Position numbers and translations under genes: made by a program. The notes beneath the pieces were generated by a model that was not told the DNA's origin, ran no database searches, and worked only from the letters and a program-made list of their open reading frames with translations. Shown piece by piece: positions 1-9,001 of a DNA stretch of 64,000 bases. This DNA comes from Bacteroidales bacterium (GTDB taxonomy: Bacteria > Bacteroidota > Bacteroidia > Bacteroidales > UBA3663), in contig JAFSKF010000033.1 of NCBI GenBank assembly GCA_017449065.1, positions 20,334-84,333 on the forward strand, in the 5' to 3' direction. Numbering within the stretch: the first letter of the stretch is position 1; each line of letters starts with the position of its first letter.

Positions 1-1
1 C

Positions 2-688
2 ATTCACCTGGATAGTTCTGGTCTGTCCGACAGTCAATGAGATTTTCGAATCGGCATAAACGCTACCTAATTTGCTTCTCAATCGCTTGGTTGCCTGCTC
101 TACACTAAGTCCTCCCAACTGAACCGGACCGACATTCTCGACCGTAATCTTCCCATCTGGAGAAATCGTTCCATCGATGGTCATTTGGCTGGCACCATAT
201 ACGTCGATAAACACCTGATCGCCGGCTCCAAGGATGTAGTTGCTTGGCGTAGCGATGTTCATGTTGGGTTCGAAGGTGATGTTTTCGTTCTTGAAAATAT
301 CTCGTCCGAAGACCTTAATCGTCTCCTCTTCTTCTTTGACATTCTTGATATACAATGAATCGGAAGCCGGCTGCATCAGATCCTGCTGATTCAACGAAGC
401 CTCTTTACTATTCGCAATATTGGATGTGCGCCTACGGGAACCTGTTGCAGAAAGTTCGGCATCAGATCCTCCATTGGCATTCACCTTACTCCATTTTTGC
501 TTCAACGACTGAATCTGCTGAGGAGTAACTCCGTGCTTGATGAGATACTGGATCATTTCTTGCTGGGAAGTTCCTTTTGCCTGTTGTTCTGCCACATATT
601 TCATTACCTGCTGATCGGTCATATTGGCCGATGCCACCAATGACACCGACAAAACAGCACAGAGCATGAGCGCTTTCTTCAAATTCAT
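2..688 (-). CDS. Polysaccharide export protein (Wza/SLBB family), N-terminal part
   Basis: Outer-membrane polysaccharide export protein of the Wza type, which forms the exit channel for capsule or exopolysaccharide. Only the first 229 codons lie in the window; the frame runs off the left edge. Translation from ATG 686-688 gives a signal peptide (MNLKKALMLCAVLSVSL), a Gln-rich linker, then the conserved block FGRDIF...NYILGAGDQVFIDVYGAS typical of the Poly_export domain, followed by the start of a soluble beta-grasp (SLBB-like) segment with an LGGLSVEQA motif. It lies 112 bases downstream of the pigment operon on the same strand, but it probably opens a separate capsule or polysaccharide locus outside the window. 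I see no clear promoter in the gap. Confidence 0.85.
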   Translation of the reverse strand, partial: MNLKKALMLCAVLSVSLVASANMTDQQVMKYVAEQQAKGTSQQEMIQYLIKHGVTPQQIQSLKQKWSKVNANGGSDAELSATGSRRRTSNIANSKEASLNQQDLMQPASDSLYIKNVKEEEETIKVFGRDIFKNENITFEPNMNIATPSNYILGAGDQVFIDVYGASQMTIDGTISPDGKITVENVGPVQLGGLSVEQATKRLRSKLGSVYADSKISLTVGQTRTIQVN

Positions 689-799
689 ATATTTCAGTTT
701 TTTAATTAGCGATTGTTGAAACTCGGTAACAATATAACGCACGCGCGAAGAAAATATTGTTCTCAGCTGATATTTTTGTAACTGGAATGCCAATTTTTC

Positions 800-2122
800 T
801 TAGGACACATAAGCCTTGCGGTTTAATTTGCCGTTGTAGGTCCGTTCTATGTGATCGACTTGTTCGTATTGAACAGGAACTTTATAGCTTTCCAGTTTCT
901 GCTTCAAATAAAGGGCAAGGGTTTTCTTGTTCAAAGTATATCCTTCTGCCATTACCACCAAAAGTTTGGGCACAAAACCCATCAGCGGATGTCGGACAGG
1001 AATACAGATACAATCGGCAACACCCTCGACAGCCAGCACCAGTTCTTCGACCTCGGCAGGAGCGACTTTGAGCCCGCCGACATTGATGATGTCGTTGGTA
1101 CGACCAATCAGATACAAACGTCCTTGGTCATCCCAACGTCCCATGTCGGACGTGATGATTTCTGCAGGTCCGTCGGCCGATAAGTTTTCGTCTCCGAGGT
1201 AGCCCATCATTTGAGCCTCCCCATGACAAACCACTACCCCATCGCGAAGTTCAACGTGCGCCAGTTTCATGGGTCTTCCGACACAAGACGGGAACTGATT
1301 TCCGTCATTGAAATTGTAAGTGCAAACAACACCCGTTTCGCTCGATGCATAGGTATTGAAGAGCCGGCTGTCAGGCAACAGACGGCTTAGTTCCTGCATA
1401 TCGCTCTGTGCGATGGGCGCTGCTCCGGTTTCGAAAAACTCAATGATATCACAGTATGTATGCAAGCGTTCACCGGAAAACTGCATCAGCATCCGAATGC
1501 TGGCAGGCACCAGGAATGTGGCGGCTCTGCCTTTTCCCCGAATAAAATCGAGCGCTTTGAAGAAGTCTTCCAGATTCTTCATGCTTTCCATCAAGTAGAG
1601 CGAAGCGCCTTCTCGGACAATCGGAAGCACCTTCGAGTGGTTTCCGAAATGGTTGATGGGGCCATTGAGGATAAAAATAATATCGCGGTGAAAGCCCATC
1701 GCTTCGGCCAGATTCACAGCATCTGCCACCAACGAACGATCGGACAACACTACGCCTTTGGATGCACCAGTGGTTCCTGTGGTAAACAAGATATCGGACG
1801 CACCTTCGGGCAAGCAGACCTCTTTCACCTGTGCTTCGACCGATGCCATCTTGTTGGCTGGCAAATCGTGCTCTAAAGGTGCGATGACGATTCCCAAATA
1901 CTGACAGGCAAAATACAACACCAAATAGTCTGACGTCTGCGAGGCACGCACACAAAGCACCTGTCCCCGTGTCCACCCATGGTCCTTGAGTTCTCCTGCT
2001 TTTTGCAACACCGACTTCCAAAAATCGGAATATGTGATCTGCTCCCTTCCTGCCTGTTGATAAATAAACACCTTATCCGGCAAGTTCTGGGCATGCTGCT
2101 GCAAATAATCAACGATTCTCAC
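800..2122 (-). CDS. Acyl/aryl-AMP ligase of the aryl-polyene cluster
   Basis: ANL-superfamily adenylating enzyme, 440 residues. It should activate the aromatic starter acid and load it onto an ACP, the role of ApeH in characterised aryl-polyene clusters. Visible motifs are the phosphate loop FTTGTTGASKG (about 113-123), YASSETG in the middle, LIGRTNDIINVGGLKVAP near the hinge, and the catalytic-lysine tail NGKLNRK (Lys about 432). I place the start at GTG 2120-2122, because homologues begin at the VRIVDYLQQ block and the upstream sequence is the ACP gene in another frame; an AGGTGAG sequence lies around it. The gene overlaps the ACP stop by 14 bases, which suggests translational coupling. It is the last gene of the operon. 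The exact substrate (4-hydroxybenzoate or 4-coumarate type) cannot be read from the sequence. Confidence 0.82.
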   Translation of the reverse strand: MRIVDYLQQHAQNLPDKVFIYQQAGREQITYSDFWKSVLQKAGELKDHGWTRGQVLCVRASQTSDYLVLYFACQYLGIVIAPLEHDLPANKMASVEAQVKEVCLPEGASDILFTTGTTGASKGVVLSDRSLVADAVNLAEAMGFHRDIIFILNGPINHFGNHSKVLPIVREGASLYLMESMKNLEDFFKALDFIRGKGRAATFLVPASIRMLMQFSGERLHTYCDIIEFFETGAAPIAQSDMQELSRLLPDSRLFNTYASSETGVVCTYNFNDGNQFPSCVGRPMKLAHVELRDGVVVCHGEAQMMGYLGDENLSADGPAEIITSDMGRWDDQGRLYLIGRTNDIINVGGLKVAPAEVEELVLAVEGVADCICIPVRHPLMGFVPKLLVVMAEGYTLNKKTLALYLKQKLESYKVPVQYEQVDHIERTYNGKLNRKAYVS

Positions 2123-2345
2123 CTTTCGCTGCCAATTTCTTTTCAACCAAACATACCAAAGCATCCAGATTCTGCAGATTCTTCGGGGTAGCATCGCGGG
2201 TATCAAGTTCAATATCGAACTCCTCTGACAAAGTCATCAGAATGGTAGTTACACCCAATGAATCAAGATCATCATATAGACGATCAGAATCCAGATCGAC
2301 CAACGGCAGCTGGTCTTCCAGTAATTTATAAATTTTCTGCTTCAT
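2109..2345 (-). CDS. Acyl carrier protein (second ACP of the cluster)
   Basis: A 78-residue acyl carrier protein. The phosphopantetheine attachment serine is Ser29 in the motif DDLDSLGVT, followed by the usual acidic helix (LSEEFDIELD). The start at ATG 2343-2345 is preferred; the frame stays open upstream but that stretch lies inside the exporter gene. It sits 2 bases after the exporter stop and overlaps the ligase start, so the three are translated together. Being next to the ligase, it is the likely acceptor of the activated aryl starter, by analogy with the two-ACP arrangement of aryl-polyene systems. That assignment is inference; the other ACP is at 11247-11498. Confidence 0.85.
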   Translation of the reverse strand: MKQKIYKLLEDQLPLVDLDSDRLYDDLDSLGVTTILMTLSEEFDIELDTRDATPKNLQNLDALVCLVEKKLAAKGENR

Positions 2346-2347
2346 AT

Positions 2348-4795
2348 TTATTTGTTTAAATAGTTTCTGAGCGGTTTGTCGATTTTTATGAGCCAATGGA
2401 ACAACATGGGAGGAATCAGCCAAGCCATCAGGACGACGACACTCATACCGACGATGGTAACTTCTGCTAAAGAATGCATGGCAGGATGCTTGGCAAAAAT
2501 GAGCGAACCGATGCCCACCAGCATAATGGCGGCCGACAAGAGAATGCTACGCTGATAACTTATCAGCACCCGATGTCCGCTTCCTTGCTTATAATCCTTC
2601 AAAAGTCCTTCGGTGATAAAAATCGTATAGTCATCACCTTGACCGAAAATAAAAGTCGCCAAAATAATGTTCACGATATTAAATTGAACACCGAAAATCT
2701 GCATCAGCCCCAGAATCCAAATCCATCCGACTGCCATCGGTGTGAATGCCAACAAAGCCAGTTCAATGCGTCCGAACGAGATCCAGAGGAAAAGGAATAC
2801 AATGAAGGCACAGGCGAAGCCGATATAATTGAAATTATCGGTCAACGCATTGGCAATCCGGCTATTGGTTGAATGCAAATCGAAGGCTCTGCCCTGTTGC
2901 AAACGGGCGTTCAAGGTTTCTTCGACCTTCGAAGCAGCTTCCGGATCGGAAACGGTCAGTCGCGCCACCATAGCATCCGAACTTGCATAGCCCGTGAGTA
3001 TCGTCGAAGTCAGCGGATAAAAATCGGTATAGGAAAGAAGCGGATGATCTTCTTCAATCAACAACTGGAATGGTTCGAAAGCTTCTTCGCTGAAGCCTTG
3101 GTTTCTGGATTCAGACAAGAGAGAAAAATAGTCATGCGAACGCCAAAAATCCTTCCAGCATTGCAGACGATATTCCTGTTTCGAGCAAGAAGGCAAGAGC
3201 AAAGCGGGGTTCACCTGATTTATCAGCAGTTTCTCAGACGATAAACTGTCAAGAACCGGTTGCAATGATTCCAATTCTTCGGATGAGGCTGCTACATAAA
3301 CGACGGTTCCGGAAGTTTGTCCTTGCAGGGCAGCAAGCTGATTCATATCGGAACGCTGCTCTTCTGTCATATAATTCAAATGCGACACATCACTATCGAA
3401 CGTGGTGTGCAAGCTCAACCAGCCGAATCCCGCCGTAATCAACAAGAGCGCCAGCATCGTAACTGGATGTGTCACCAACCGATCGACAAAGGCATTGGAT
3501 TTTCCGGATTCCTCCTGTTTCTCGGTCACCTTGACAGAAGTGCCGGATGTACAATGAGGCATCACCAACAACACAAACAAGATGGTGCCGACCAACATGA
3601 ATGCGCTGAAGAGCCCCAGCTGACGAATGGCAACCGCTTCTAACGGAACCAATGTCAGGAATGCGGCAACGGTGGTGATATTACCGATCAGCAAAGGCTG
3701 AACCAAATCGGACAATACCCGCCTGCCACGCTGTTCTGTCGGCAAACCAAGTTCCGTCCGGGAAATATGCTGGCTATGACAGATAAAATGCAGAGGATAA
3801 TTAACCGCAATACCGATAATAACCGATGAAATGCCGATAACAATCAGAGAGAGCTGATTGCCCCAAAGAGAAAGACCGGCTAAAGCGATCAGGAACCCGA
3901 ACCCCGTTGACAGCATAATATGCCACAAAGAACGCAGACTTCGGAAAGAACCCAATAACAGGAGGAGAATCAAAACGACAGAAATCGTCAAAGCCAGAAT
4001 GGTATCGTGCTGAATCTGTCTGGCGTTGCTTACCGCAATAACAGGAGCTCCAATCAGATGCACATCCACATCCGCTCCGACTTCTTCTCCAATCTGTTCG
4101 AGCAATTCGACCAAACGTCCGTTCTGATTCGTCTCGCTACTGCCGAACGGACTCTCGACCGTCACCAGACAACTCTTTCCGTCGGACGTAAGGATATAGC
4201 CGTCTTCCTGTCTATAGTTCATTTCCGGCTGGTAATCGCGCAACAGTTCCCCTATCCGATTCCCCATTCCCATAGGATCAAGCTGTAAGACAGGCATCAG
4301 GAAACTGCCAGTCATACTTCCCAATTGCGTACGAATCCAATCGAAACGCTGGCGAACGTATGCGCTGTCTTTCAGTAAGGAATCCATCCGCTGATAATCG
4401 GATTCATCCAACAAATAGGGCAAGCGACCGTAAACAAACTCTGTCACCTCCTGAATTCTGGTGTAATCGACCTGCGGCTCATATTCGGCAATCCAACCAA
4501 TGGTATCCTTTTGGGCAAGAATTTCTCCGTAGCGTTCAACCGCCGAAATGATGGAATCTTTTCCATTTTCCGATTTGAACTGAATGACAATCTTATTGGC
4601 AGACGCCACTTCCTGATAAATCTTCATCGACTGCCGATAATGTTCATCTACAGGAAGAAAATCAGTAATCTCTTCCTTAAACTGCAAACGGGAAGCCAGC
4701 AACAAGCATCCGCCTATCAGCAAAGTCAGCAAGACTCCACTCCATCGGCGATGCTGTTGCACCCAAACAAATATGTGAAGGAAGAGATGTTCCAT
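2348..4795 (-). CDS. MMPL/RND-family exporter of the pigment cluster
   Basis: An 815-residue inner-membrane transporter of the MMPL/RND superfamily. It has an N-terminal membrane helix, a periplasmic domain (about 45-250), a block of hydrophobic helices (about 260-410), a second periplasmic domain (about 450-640) and a second helix block (about 660-805), i.e. the duplicated 1+5 helix layout of RND permeases. The motif GQGDDYTIF, with paired Asp residues, is in the second helical block. Predicted exporters of this family are a constant part of aryl-polyene and flexirubin clusters and are thought to move the lipidated pigment toward the outer membrane. It starts 25 bases after the acyltransferase stop and runs straight into the ACP gene. 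Confidence 0.82.
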   Translation of the reverse strand: MEHLFLHIFVWVQQHRRWSGVLLTLLIGGCLLLASRLQFKEEITDFLPVDEHYRQSMKIYQEVASANKIVIQFKSENGKDSIISAVERYGEILAQKDTIGWIAEYEPQVDYTRIQEVTEFVYGRLPYLLDESDYQRMDSLLKDSAYVRQRFDWIRTQLGSMTGSFLMPVLQLDPMGMGNRIGELLRDYQPEMNYRQEDGYILTSDGKSCLVTVESPFGSSETNQNGRLVELLEQIGEEVGADVDVHLIGAPVIAVSNARQIQHDTILALTISVVLILLLLLGSFRSLRSLWHIMLSTGFGFLIALAGLSLWGNQLSLIVIGISSVIIGIAVNYPLHFICHSQHISRTELGLPTEQRGRRVLSDLVQPLLIGNITTVAAFLTLVPLEAVAIRQLGLFSAFMLVGTILFVLLVMPHCTSGTSVKVTEKQEESGKSNAFVDRLVTHPVTMLALLLITAGFGWLSLHTTFDSDVSHLNYMTEEQRSDMNQLAALQGQTSGTVVYVAASSEELESLQPVLDSLSSEKLLINQVNPALLLPSCSKQEYRLQCWKDFWRSHDYFSLLSESRNQGFSEEAFEPFQLLIEEDHPLLSYTDFYPLTSTILTGYASSDAMVARLTVSDPEAASKVEETLNARLQQGRAFDLHSTNSRIANALTDNFNYIGFACAFIVFLFLWISFGRIELALLAFTPMAVGWIWILGLMQIFGVQFNIVNIILATFIFGQGDDYTIFITEGLLKDYKQGSGHRVLISYQRSILLSAAIMLVGIGSLIFAKHPAMHSLAEVTIVGMSVVVLMAWLIPPMLFHWLIKIDKPLRNYLNK

Positions 4796-4820
4796 AATAT
4801 ATTACATCATTCTTTACCTA

Positions 4821-5963
4821 TCAGGCATACGCCTTGTTATCGACCGGAGCCGCATAGATTTTCAAGAATATTTCTACCAAAGCATCCGTCTCGAAATCCG
4901 TTCCCAGGTATTCGGTTGCTTTCGCCAAAAGTTGTGACACCCGAAGTTCAAATGCCTCTTTCTGTTTATTGCTATACAACCGATGATAGGTGTTTTGGGC
5001 ATAAAGTTTGTCGTGGGCAATGTAATTGTTCGGCCACAAACGGAAATGCTCATGAATGCGATGGTCAATCAGGTGAGCCACCTGTGCATGATACTCGTTT
5101 TGCGTCCGATTGGCAAACGCCATCAGCTCGGAAGGATCAATAGGCGGACAAATCTCGAAGTGAACTCTTCCCTTCGGTTGCATGATTCCCGTCAGAATAC
5201 TATTGACATCCTCTCCCGGCTGCTTGATATATTTGCCCTCTTTTTGGGTGCGATACAATTCGAACGCCTTCAGAAAGTCGCACGATTCCCATTCATACGA
5301 AACACTAACCGGAAGAATATGCAATTCAGAAAGCGTTTCAATCTTGTCGTTCGGTCCGCTCATCGAGAACATTTTGATGATTCCCTGATCGGTACGATCG
5401 TCGCCATCCTTGGTTCTGCCATTTCGCTGGGCAATCCAGACGCTCGCATTCTTCTCGGTAATGACGTGACGGATATATTCAGACAAGTGCATTGACAGCC
5501 GATAGAATTCTTTCGGAGTCGCCCCTCTCTCCACTCGGAACATCTTATTCGATTTTCCGATATCGACAATCAGTTCTCCCTGCATCAGATTGGCTCCGAA
5601 GGTGATTTCTGTCGTATCGAAATGATTCTCGTGCAGAACCGTTTGCAGCAAACTGCTGTCGAGCACGATGTCGCGATGATTGCTGACAAAGAGATAAGGT
5701 TTGCCCCGTTCAACGCGGTTCAATCCGTCGAAGGTAAATTCGGTAATACTCCGACGAATAACCTCATGATTGAAAACATTCATCACGCGGTCCTGAAACT
5801 CTTCGATCGTTTTCAAGCCGGCAACCATTTTTCGAACCTCTTCGACATGTTTATCCGGGAAAACAAACTCAGACAAAGATGGGAACATCCGGTTGTCGGC
5901 TATCCGTTGCATTGCCGCCGGTATTTCCTCTTCGTAATAGGGACGTATATCATCAAAATTCAT
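4821..5963 (-). CDS. PlsC-type acyltransferase
   Basis: A 380-residue glycerolipid-type acyltransferase. The acceptor motif region is VSNHRDIVLDSS (about 93-104), a variant of the HX4D box seen in the glycerol acyltransferases of aryl-polyene clusters, with a later basic block (QRNGRTKDGDDRT). It probably joins a pigment acid to a lipid or glycerol acceptor, or builds the lipid anchor; the substrate is inferred from context only. Its first 11 bases overlap the end of the esterase gene (TGA at 5953-5955), so the two are coupled. The protein is longer than a plain PlsC (about 240), with extra C-terminal sequence (about 300-380) that I do not recognise. Confidence 0.78.
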   Translation of the reverse strand: MNFDDIRPYYEEEIPAAMQRIADNRMFPSLSEFVFPDKHVEEVRKMVAGLKTIEEFQDRVMNVFNHEVIRRSITEFTFDGLNRVERGKPYLFVSNHRDIVLDSSLLQTVLHENHFDTTEITFGANLMQGELIVDIGKSNKMFRVERGATPKEFYRLSMHLSEYIRHVITEKNASVWIAQRNGRTKDGDDRTDQGIIKMFSMSGPNDKIETLSELHILPVSVSYEWESCDFLKAFELYRTQKEGKYIKQPGEDVNSILTGIMQPKGRVHFEICPPIDPSELMAFANRTQNEYHAQVAHLIDHRIHEHFRLWPNNYIAHDKLYAQNTYHRLYSNKQKEAFELRVSQLLAKATEYLGTDFETDALVEIFLKIYAAPVDNKAYA

Positions 5964-6762
5964 CGTTCAACCAATTTAAGAATTCTTGTTTCCAACGAAT
6001 GGCTTCGGCTCCTGCCTTCACCGAATCGGCACCAAATCCGTGTCCGCCAACCTGGTATTGAAGATAACGGTGCCTGATACCTTCTGCAGTAAGTGCAGAA
6101 TCCAGCAACTCGCTGTTATGATAATGCACAATGGGATCGTCGATACAATTCACTAAAAACGTTTTCGGCATTTTGGGAGTGATATGCTGTTCGAGAGACA
6201 AACTGTCGCGCCACTTCCAGCTGTGTTTCCGATATTCGCCCAAGAGCGCACGACGGCTGCGTCGGTGCACATAAGGCTCCTGACGAAATGTGACCACCGG
6301 ATATACGGGAACCACAAAATCCGGACGAGCCTCATCTTCGAAAAACGCTCCGGCGGACGCCACCAGATGTCCTCCGGCAGAAAAGCCCATCGCACCAATC
6401 CGATGCGGATCGATTCCCAGGCTGTCGGCATTTTCCCGCAACCAGAGAATCGCCTGCTTCAAATCCTGCTGTGCATCCGGATACTGATGCCCGCGAACAA
6501 CGAAACGATAGCCGGAAGCAAACGAGAAACCTCCTTGCACCCGATAATAAAGCACAAAGGCTGAAATACCCTGACTTTGCAACCATGCGGCCACTTCGTG
6601 ACCTTCTGTCTGCTTGTCCAACCAGCTGTAGCTTCCGCCCGGACAAACGACGACTGCCGTCTTCCCTGCCCGATACTCGAACAGGTGTTTCGGCTTTTTC
6701 GTTTGAGCCGCAAGAGCGCTCATCAAAAGCACAAACGTCAGCAACGACAACAGTTTCTTCAT
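5953..6762 (-). CDS. Secreted alpha/beta-hydrolase (acetyl-esterase-like)
   Basis: A 269-residue alpha/beta hydrolase of the BD-FAE/acetyl-esterase type. It has a clear signal peptide (MKKLLSLLTFVLLMSALAAQ), an oxyanion-type VVVCPGGSY strand and loop (about 37-45), the nucleophile elbow GFSAGG with Ser128, an Asp in NCIDDPIVH and a His in GGHGFG near the C-terminus: a complete triad. It should act in the periplasm. It lies inside the pigment operon between two acyltransferase genes, with its start overlapping the stop of the upstream fusion gene by one base. A role in trimming or transferring ester-linked pigment is possible but unproven; carbohydrate esterases have the same fold. Confidence 0.8.
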   Translation of the reverse strand: MKKLLSLLTFVLLMSALAAQTKKPKHLFEYRAGKTAVVVCPGGSYSWLDKQTEGHEVAAWLQSQGISAFVLYYRVQGGFSFASGYRFVVRGHQYPDAQQDLKQAILWLRENADSLGIDPHRIGAMGFSAGGHLVASAGAFFEDEARPDFVVPVYPVVTFRQEPYVHRRSRRALLGEYRKHSWKWRDSLSLEQHITPKMPKTFLVNCIDDPIVHYHNSELLDSALTAEGIRHRYLQYQVGGHGFGADSVKAGAEAIRWKQEFLNWLNDEF

Positions 6763-8246
6763 CAGAATGGTTTTTCGAAATCAATATTCTCGTAATACTT
6801 GTGCCAGTACCGGGTCTTTTCACGATAGTTCTCTCCGGTCGATGTATCATCGGCAGAGAAACGCTTTCCGACATGAATTCTGATCTCTCCCGGATAAATC
6901 ATTGTCTCCTTTTTGGGGAATACCCGACCGGTACCGTCCAAAAAGACCGGTACCATATCGGCTTTCAAGGTTTCCGCCAAATAGAATGCCCCGCGCCGGA
7001 ACTTCAGAATCTTACATGCTGCAGAACGGGTTCCTTCCGGAAAGATTACGATGGAATAACCGCGCTTCAAAAGACTCTCGATGTGGCCTTCACTGTTTTC
7101 CAATCCTTCGGTAGCCGGATAATACTCCAAATATCGGAGAACGGGTTTATAAATCCAAAAATCCCACACCCATTGGTTAGTCATAGCGACCACACGCGGC
7201 GACAAGGATAAAACCGACAGCAAATCGAGGTGCGACTGATGGTTGCAGAACAGAATGGACGGTTTGGCGAACTGCTCCCTGTAAGGATTATCGAGGGTAA
7301 CCTTTACCCCTGGGATATGGTGCAGGAGGAAACGGAAATAAGCACAGAGAATCTTGTGATATTTCAATTTCTGCCGATCTGTTTTCGGCAAGAACCACTT
7401 GAAGATAAATACCAAAGGTAGGGGAACAAGCATCGCAGAAACCAGAGCGAAAGTCAAGTCCCAGATGGTCAGCAATCGCACTCTTAGCGAACGAACCGGC
7501 GATGAATGCCAAACCATCGACCACCAGCCATAGCACAAACATAGAATACACAAAACGGTATTCAGCAAAGAAATGCGCATAAAATCGTGGAAGGGACGGA
7601 AATGACTTACCCGTTCTTCTTTGGGGGGATAATAGACACGTATCGGCGTTGAAACGAGTTTCACTCCGTGCCAAGCCTGAAACACCAACAATTCCAATTC
7701 TGCCTCATAGCGGCTGGTCAGGAAACGGGTTCCTCTCAATTTACGCAAAGGATATACACGATAACCGGTTTGCGTATCGGGCAAATACTGCCAGGTCTGA
7801 ACCATGAACCAGAAATTCGAGAAGTAGTTGGCAAATGTGCTCTTACCCGCCATATTCTCTTGCACGAGTTTCCGGTTACCGACAATCAAAGCTCCGGGAT
7901 GTTTTTGCATCGCATCGGCAAACAACGGCAAATCCTCTGGGTAATGCTGCCCGTCACTATCGATGGTTATCGCATTCTCAAAGCCCAAGGAAAGAGCCTT
8001 CTGGAATCCCTGACGCAAAGCATAGCCTTTTCCCTGATTCTGCGGATAGCTGACAAGAGTAATCGGATGCTGATAGTTTTCCAACAGCTGCTGCGTGTTG
8101 TCTGTCGATCCGTCGTTGACCACCAGAATATCGTCGGCAAAAGGCTGCAAACGCTCAAGCACCTGTATGAGTGTCCCCTGATTGTTGTAAGTGGGAACAA
8201 TCACACAAGTATGCGTCGCTTTGAAATAGGCCTTGCAATCTGTCAT
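6762..8246 (-). CDS. Glycosyltransferase family 2 - acyltransferase fusion
   Basis: A 494-residue fusion. Residues about 10-225 form a GT-A glycosyltransferase family 2 domain, with the nucleotide-binding start CVIVPTYNN, VVNDGSTDN (42-50) and the metal site DSDGQ (96-100). Residues about 226-285 are hydrophobic and probably contain two membrane segments. Residues about 295-494 form a PlsC/LPLAT acyltransferase with NHQSHLD (HX4D, His336/Asp341) and FPEGTRS (402-408). Such GT-AT fusions are found in aryl-polyene clusters and are thought to add a sugar and an acyl chain when the pigment is anchored in the membrane. It starts 16 bases after the dehydratase stop. The order of reactions is inference. 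Confidence 0.85.
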   Translation of the reverse strand: MTDCKAYFKATHTCVIVPTYNNQGTLIQVLERLQPFADDILVVNDGSTDNTQQLLENYQHPITLVSYPQNQGKGYALRQGFQKALSLGFENAITIDSDGQHYPEDLPLFADAMQKHPGALIVGNRKLVQENMAGKSTFANYFSNFWFMVQTWQYLPDTQTGYRVYPLRKLRGTRFLTSRYEAELELLVFQAWHGVKLVSTPIRVYYPPKEERVSHFRPFHDFMRISLLNTVLCILCLCYGWWSMVWHSSPVRSLRVRLLTIWDLTFALVSAMLVPLPLVFIFKWFLPKTDRQKLKYHKILCAYFRFLLHHIPGVKVTLDNPYREQFAKPSILFCNHQSHLDLLSVLSLSPRVVAMTNQWVWDFWIYKPVLRYLEYYPATEGLENSEGHIESLLKRGYSIVIFPEGTRSAACKILKFRRGAFYLAETLKADMVPVFLDGTGRVFPKKETMIYPGEIRIHVGKRFSADDTSTGENYREKTRYWHKYYENIDFEKPF

Positions 8247-8262
8247 TAACTTGATTCTCTAA

Positions 8263-8634
8263 TTATTTTTCCGATGCCTTTGAATGCTGACATTCGGCTG
8301 TTTCCAACATCATTTTTGCGAAGAGGATTCCCTCCTCTTCAATAACGACGGAGTAGGAATCCTGCGACTTACCGATCCGGACGATCAATGCCGGCGTCGC
8401 CTGCGGCTGATGGGGTTTCAGGAACTTCACATTCCGCGCGTTCGTCAACTCTTGCGCTGTATCTTCCGAAAGATTAATTAGTTCCAGTGCCATCTGCATC
8501 AGCATCGCACCCGGAGTAATCGGGTATCCCGGGAAATGTGCCTGATAGATCGGATGCTCGGCATTCATTCGGACACGATACAACCATTCGCCATTCCCCT
8601 CTTGCCTATCGGTTACTTTATAAAACTTCTCCAT
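8263..8634 (-). CDS. Hotdog 3-hydroxyacyl-ACP dehydratase (ApeI/FabZ-like)
   Basis: A 123-residue hotdog-fold dehydratase. The catalytic block HPIYQAHFPGYPITPGAML includes His33 in AHFPG, the same layout as FabZ/FabA, followed by a long helix with MQMALELI in place of the usual ExxxQ pattern. It should remove water from the 3-hydroxyacyl-ACP in each polyene extension cycle. A second, divergent dehydratase lies at 13274-13699; characterised aryl-polyene systems use an ApeI-ApeP dehydratase pair, and the two here probably do the same. It begins 4 bases after the small membrane protein gene. Confidence 0.82.
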   Translation of the reverse strand: MEKFYKVTDRQEGNGEWLYRVRMNAEHPIYQAHFPGYPITPGAMLMQMALELINLSEDTAQELTNARNVKFLKPHQPQATPALIVRIGKSQDSYSVVIEEEGILFAKMMLETAECQHSKASEK

Positions 8635-8638
8635 CGCC

Positions 8639-8992
8639 TTACTTCATTGAAACCAACATGCAACCGCCGATAATCAGACATACGCCAATCCATCCCCAAA
8701 CTGACACTTTCTCGCCCAAGAGAAGAATAGCGCCCAAGAGACCGAAGATATAGCTCAGGCTATTGAGCGGATAGGCCTGACTCAACGGATAGTGTTTGAT
8801 GATCCATAGCCACAAAAGGCCAGCACTCCCGAAACTAAGACCGAAAAGGAAAAGCGGACCATTCAGCAATATACTCTTGAAATAGGACCAATTCCAGCCG
8901 AATGCACCTATGCTATGCGTGGACATTTTCAGAAAAATCTGACCTAAAGCCAGCAGCATCGACTGTAACAAACACAAGAGGAATAGTTTCAT
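8639..8992 (-). CDS. Small four-helix membrane protein (EamA/SMR-like)
   Basis: A 117-residue, very hydrophobic protein with four predicted membrane helices and a fold pattern like small multidrug resistance or ArnE-type half transporters (LNSLSYIFGLLGAILLLGE near the third helix matches the EamA signature of a conserved Pro/Leu-Asn-Ser region). Proteins of this kind usually work as dimers, possibly moving lipid-linked intermediates. Its position between the chain-length factor and a dehydratase suggests a part in pigment or lipid carrier translocation, but no substrate can be derived. The start ATG 8990-8992 lies 9 bases after the chain-length-factor stop. Confidence 0.7.
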   Translation of the reverse strand: MKLFLLCLLQSMLLALGQIFLKMSTHSIGAFGWNWSYFKSILLNGPLFLFGLSFGSAGLLWLWIIKHYPLSQAYPLNSLSYIFGLLGAILLLGEKVSVWGWIGVCLIIGGCMLVSMK

Positions 8993-9001
8993 ATTCTCAA
9001 A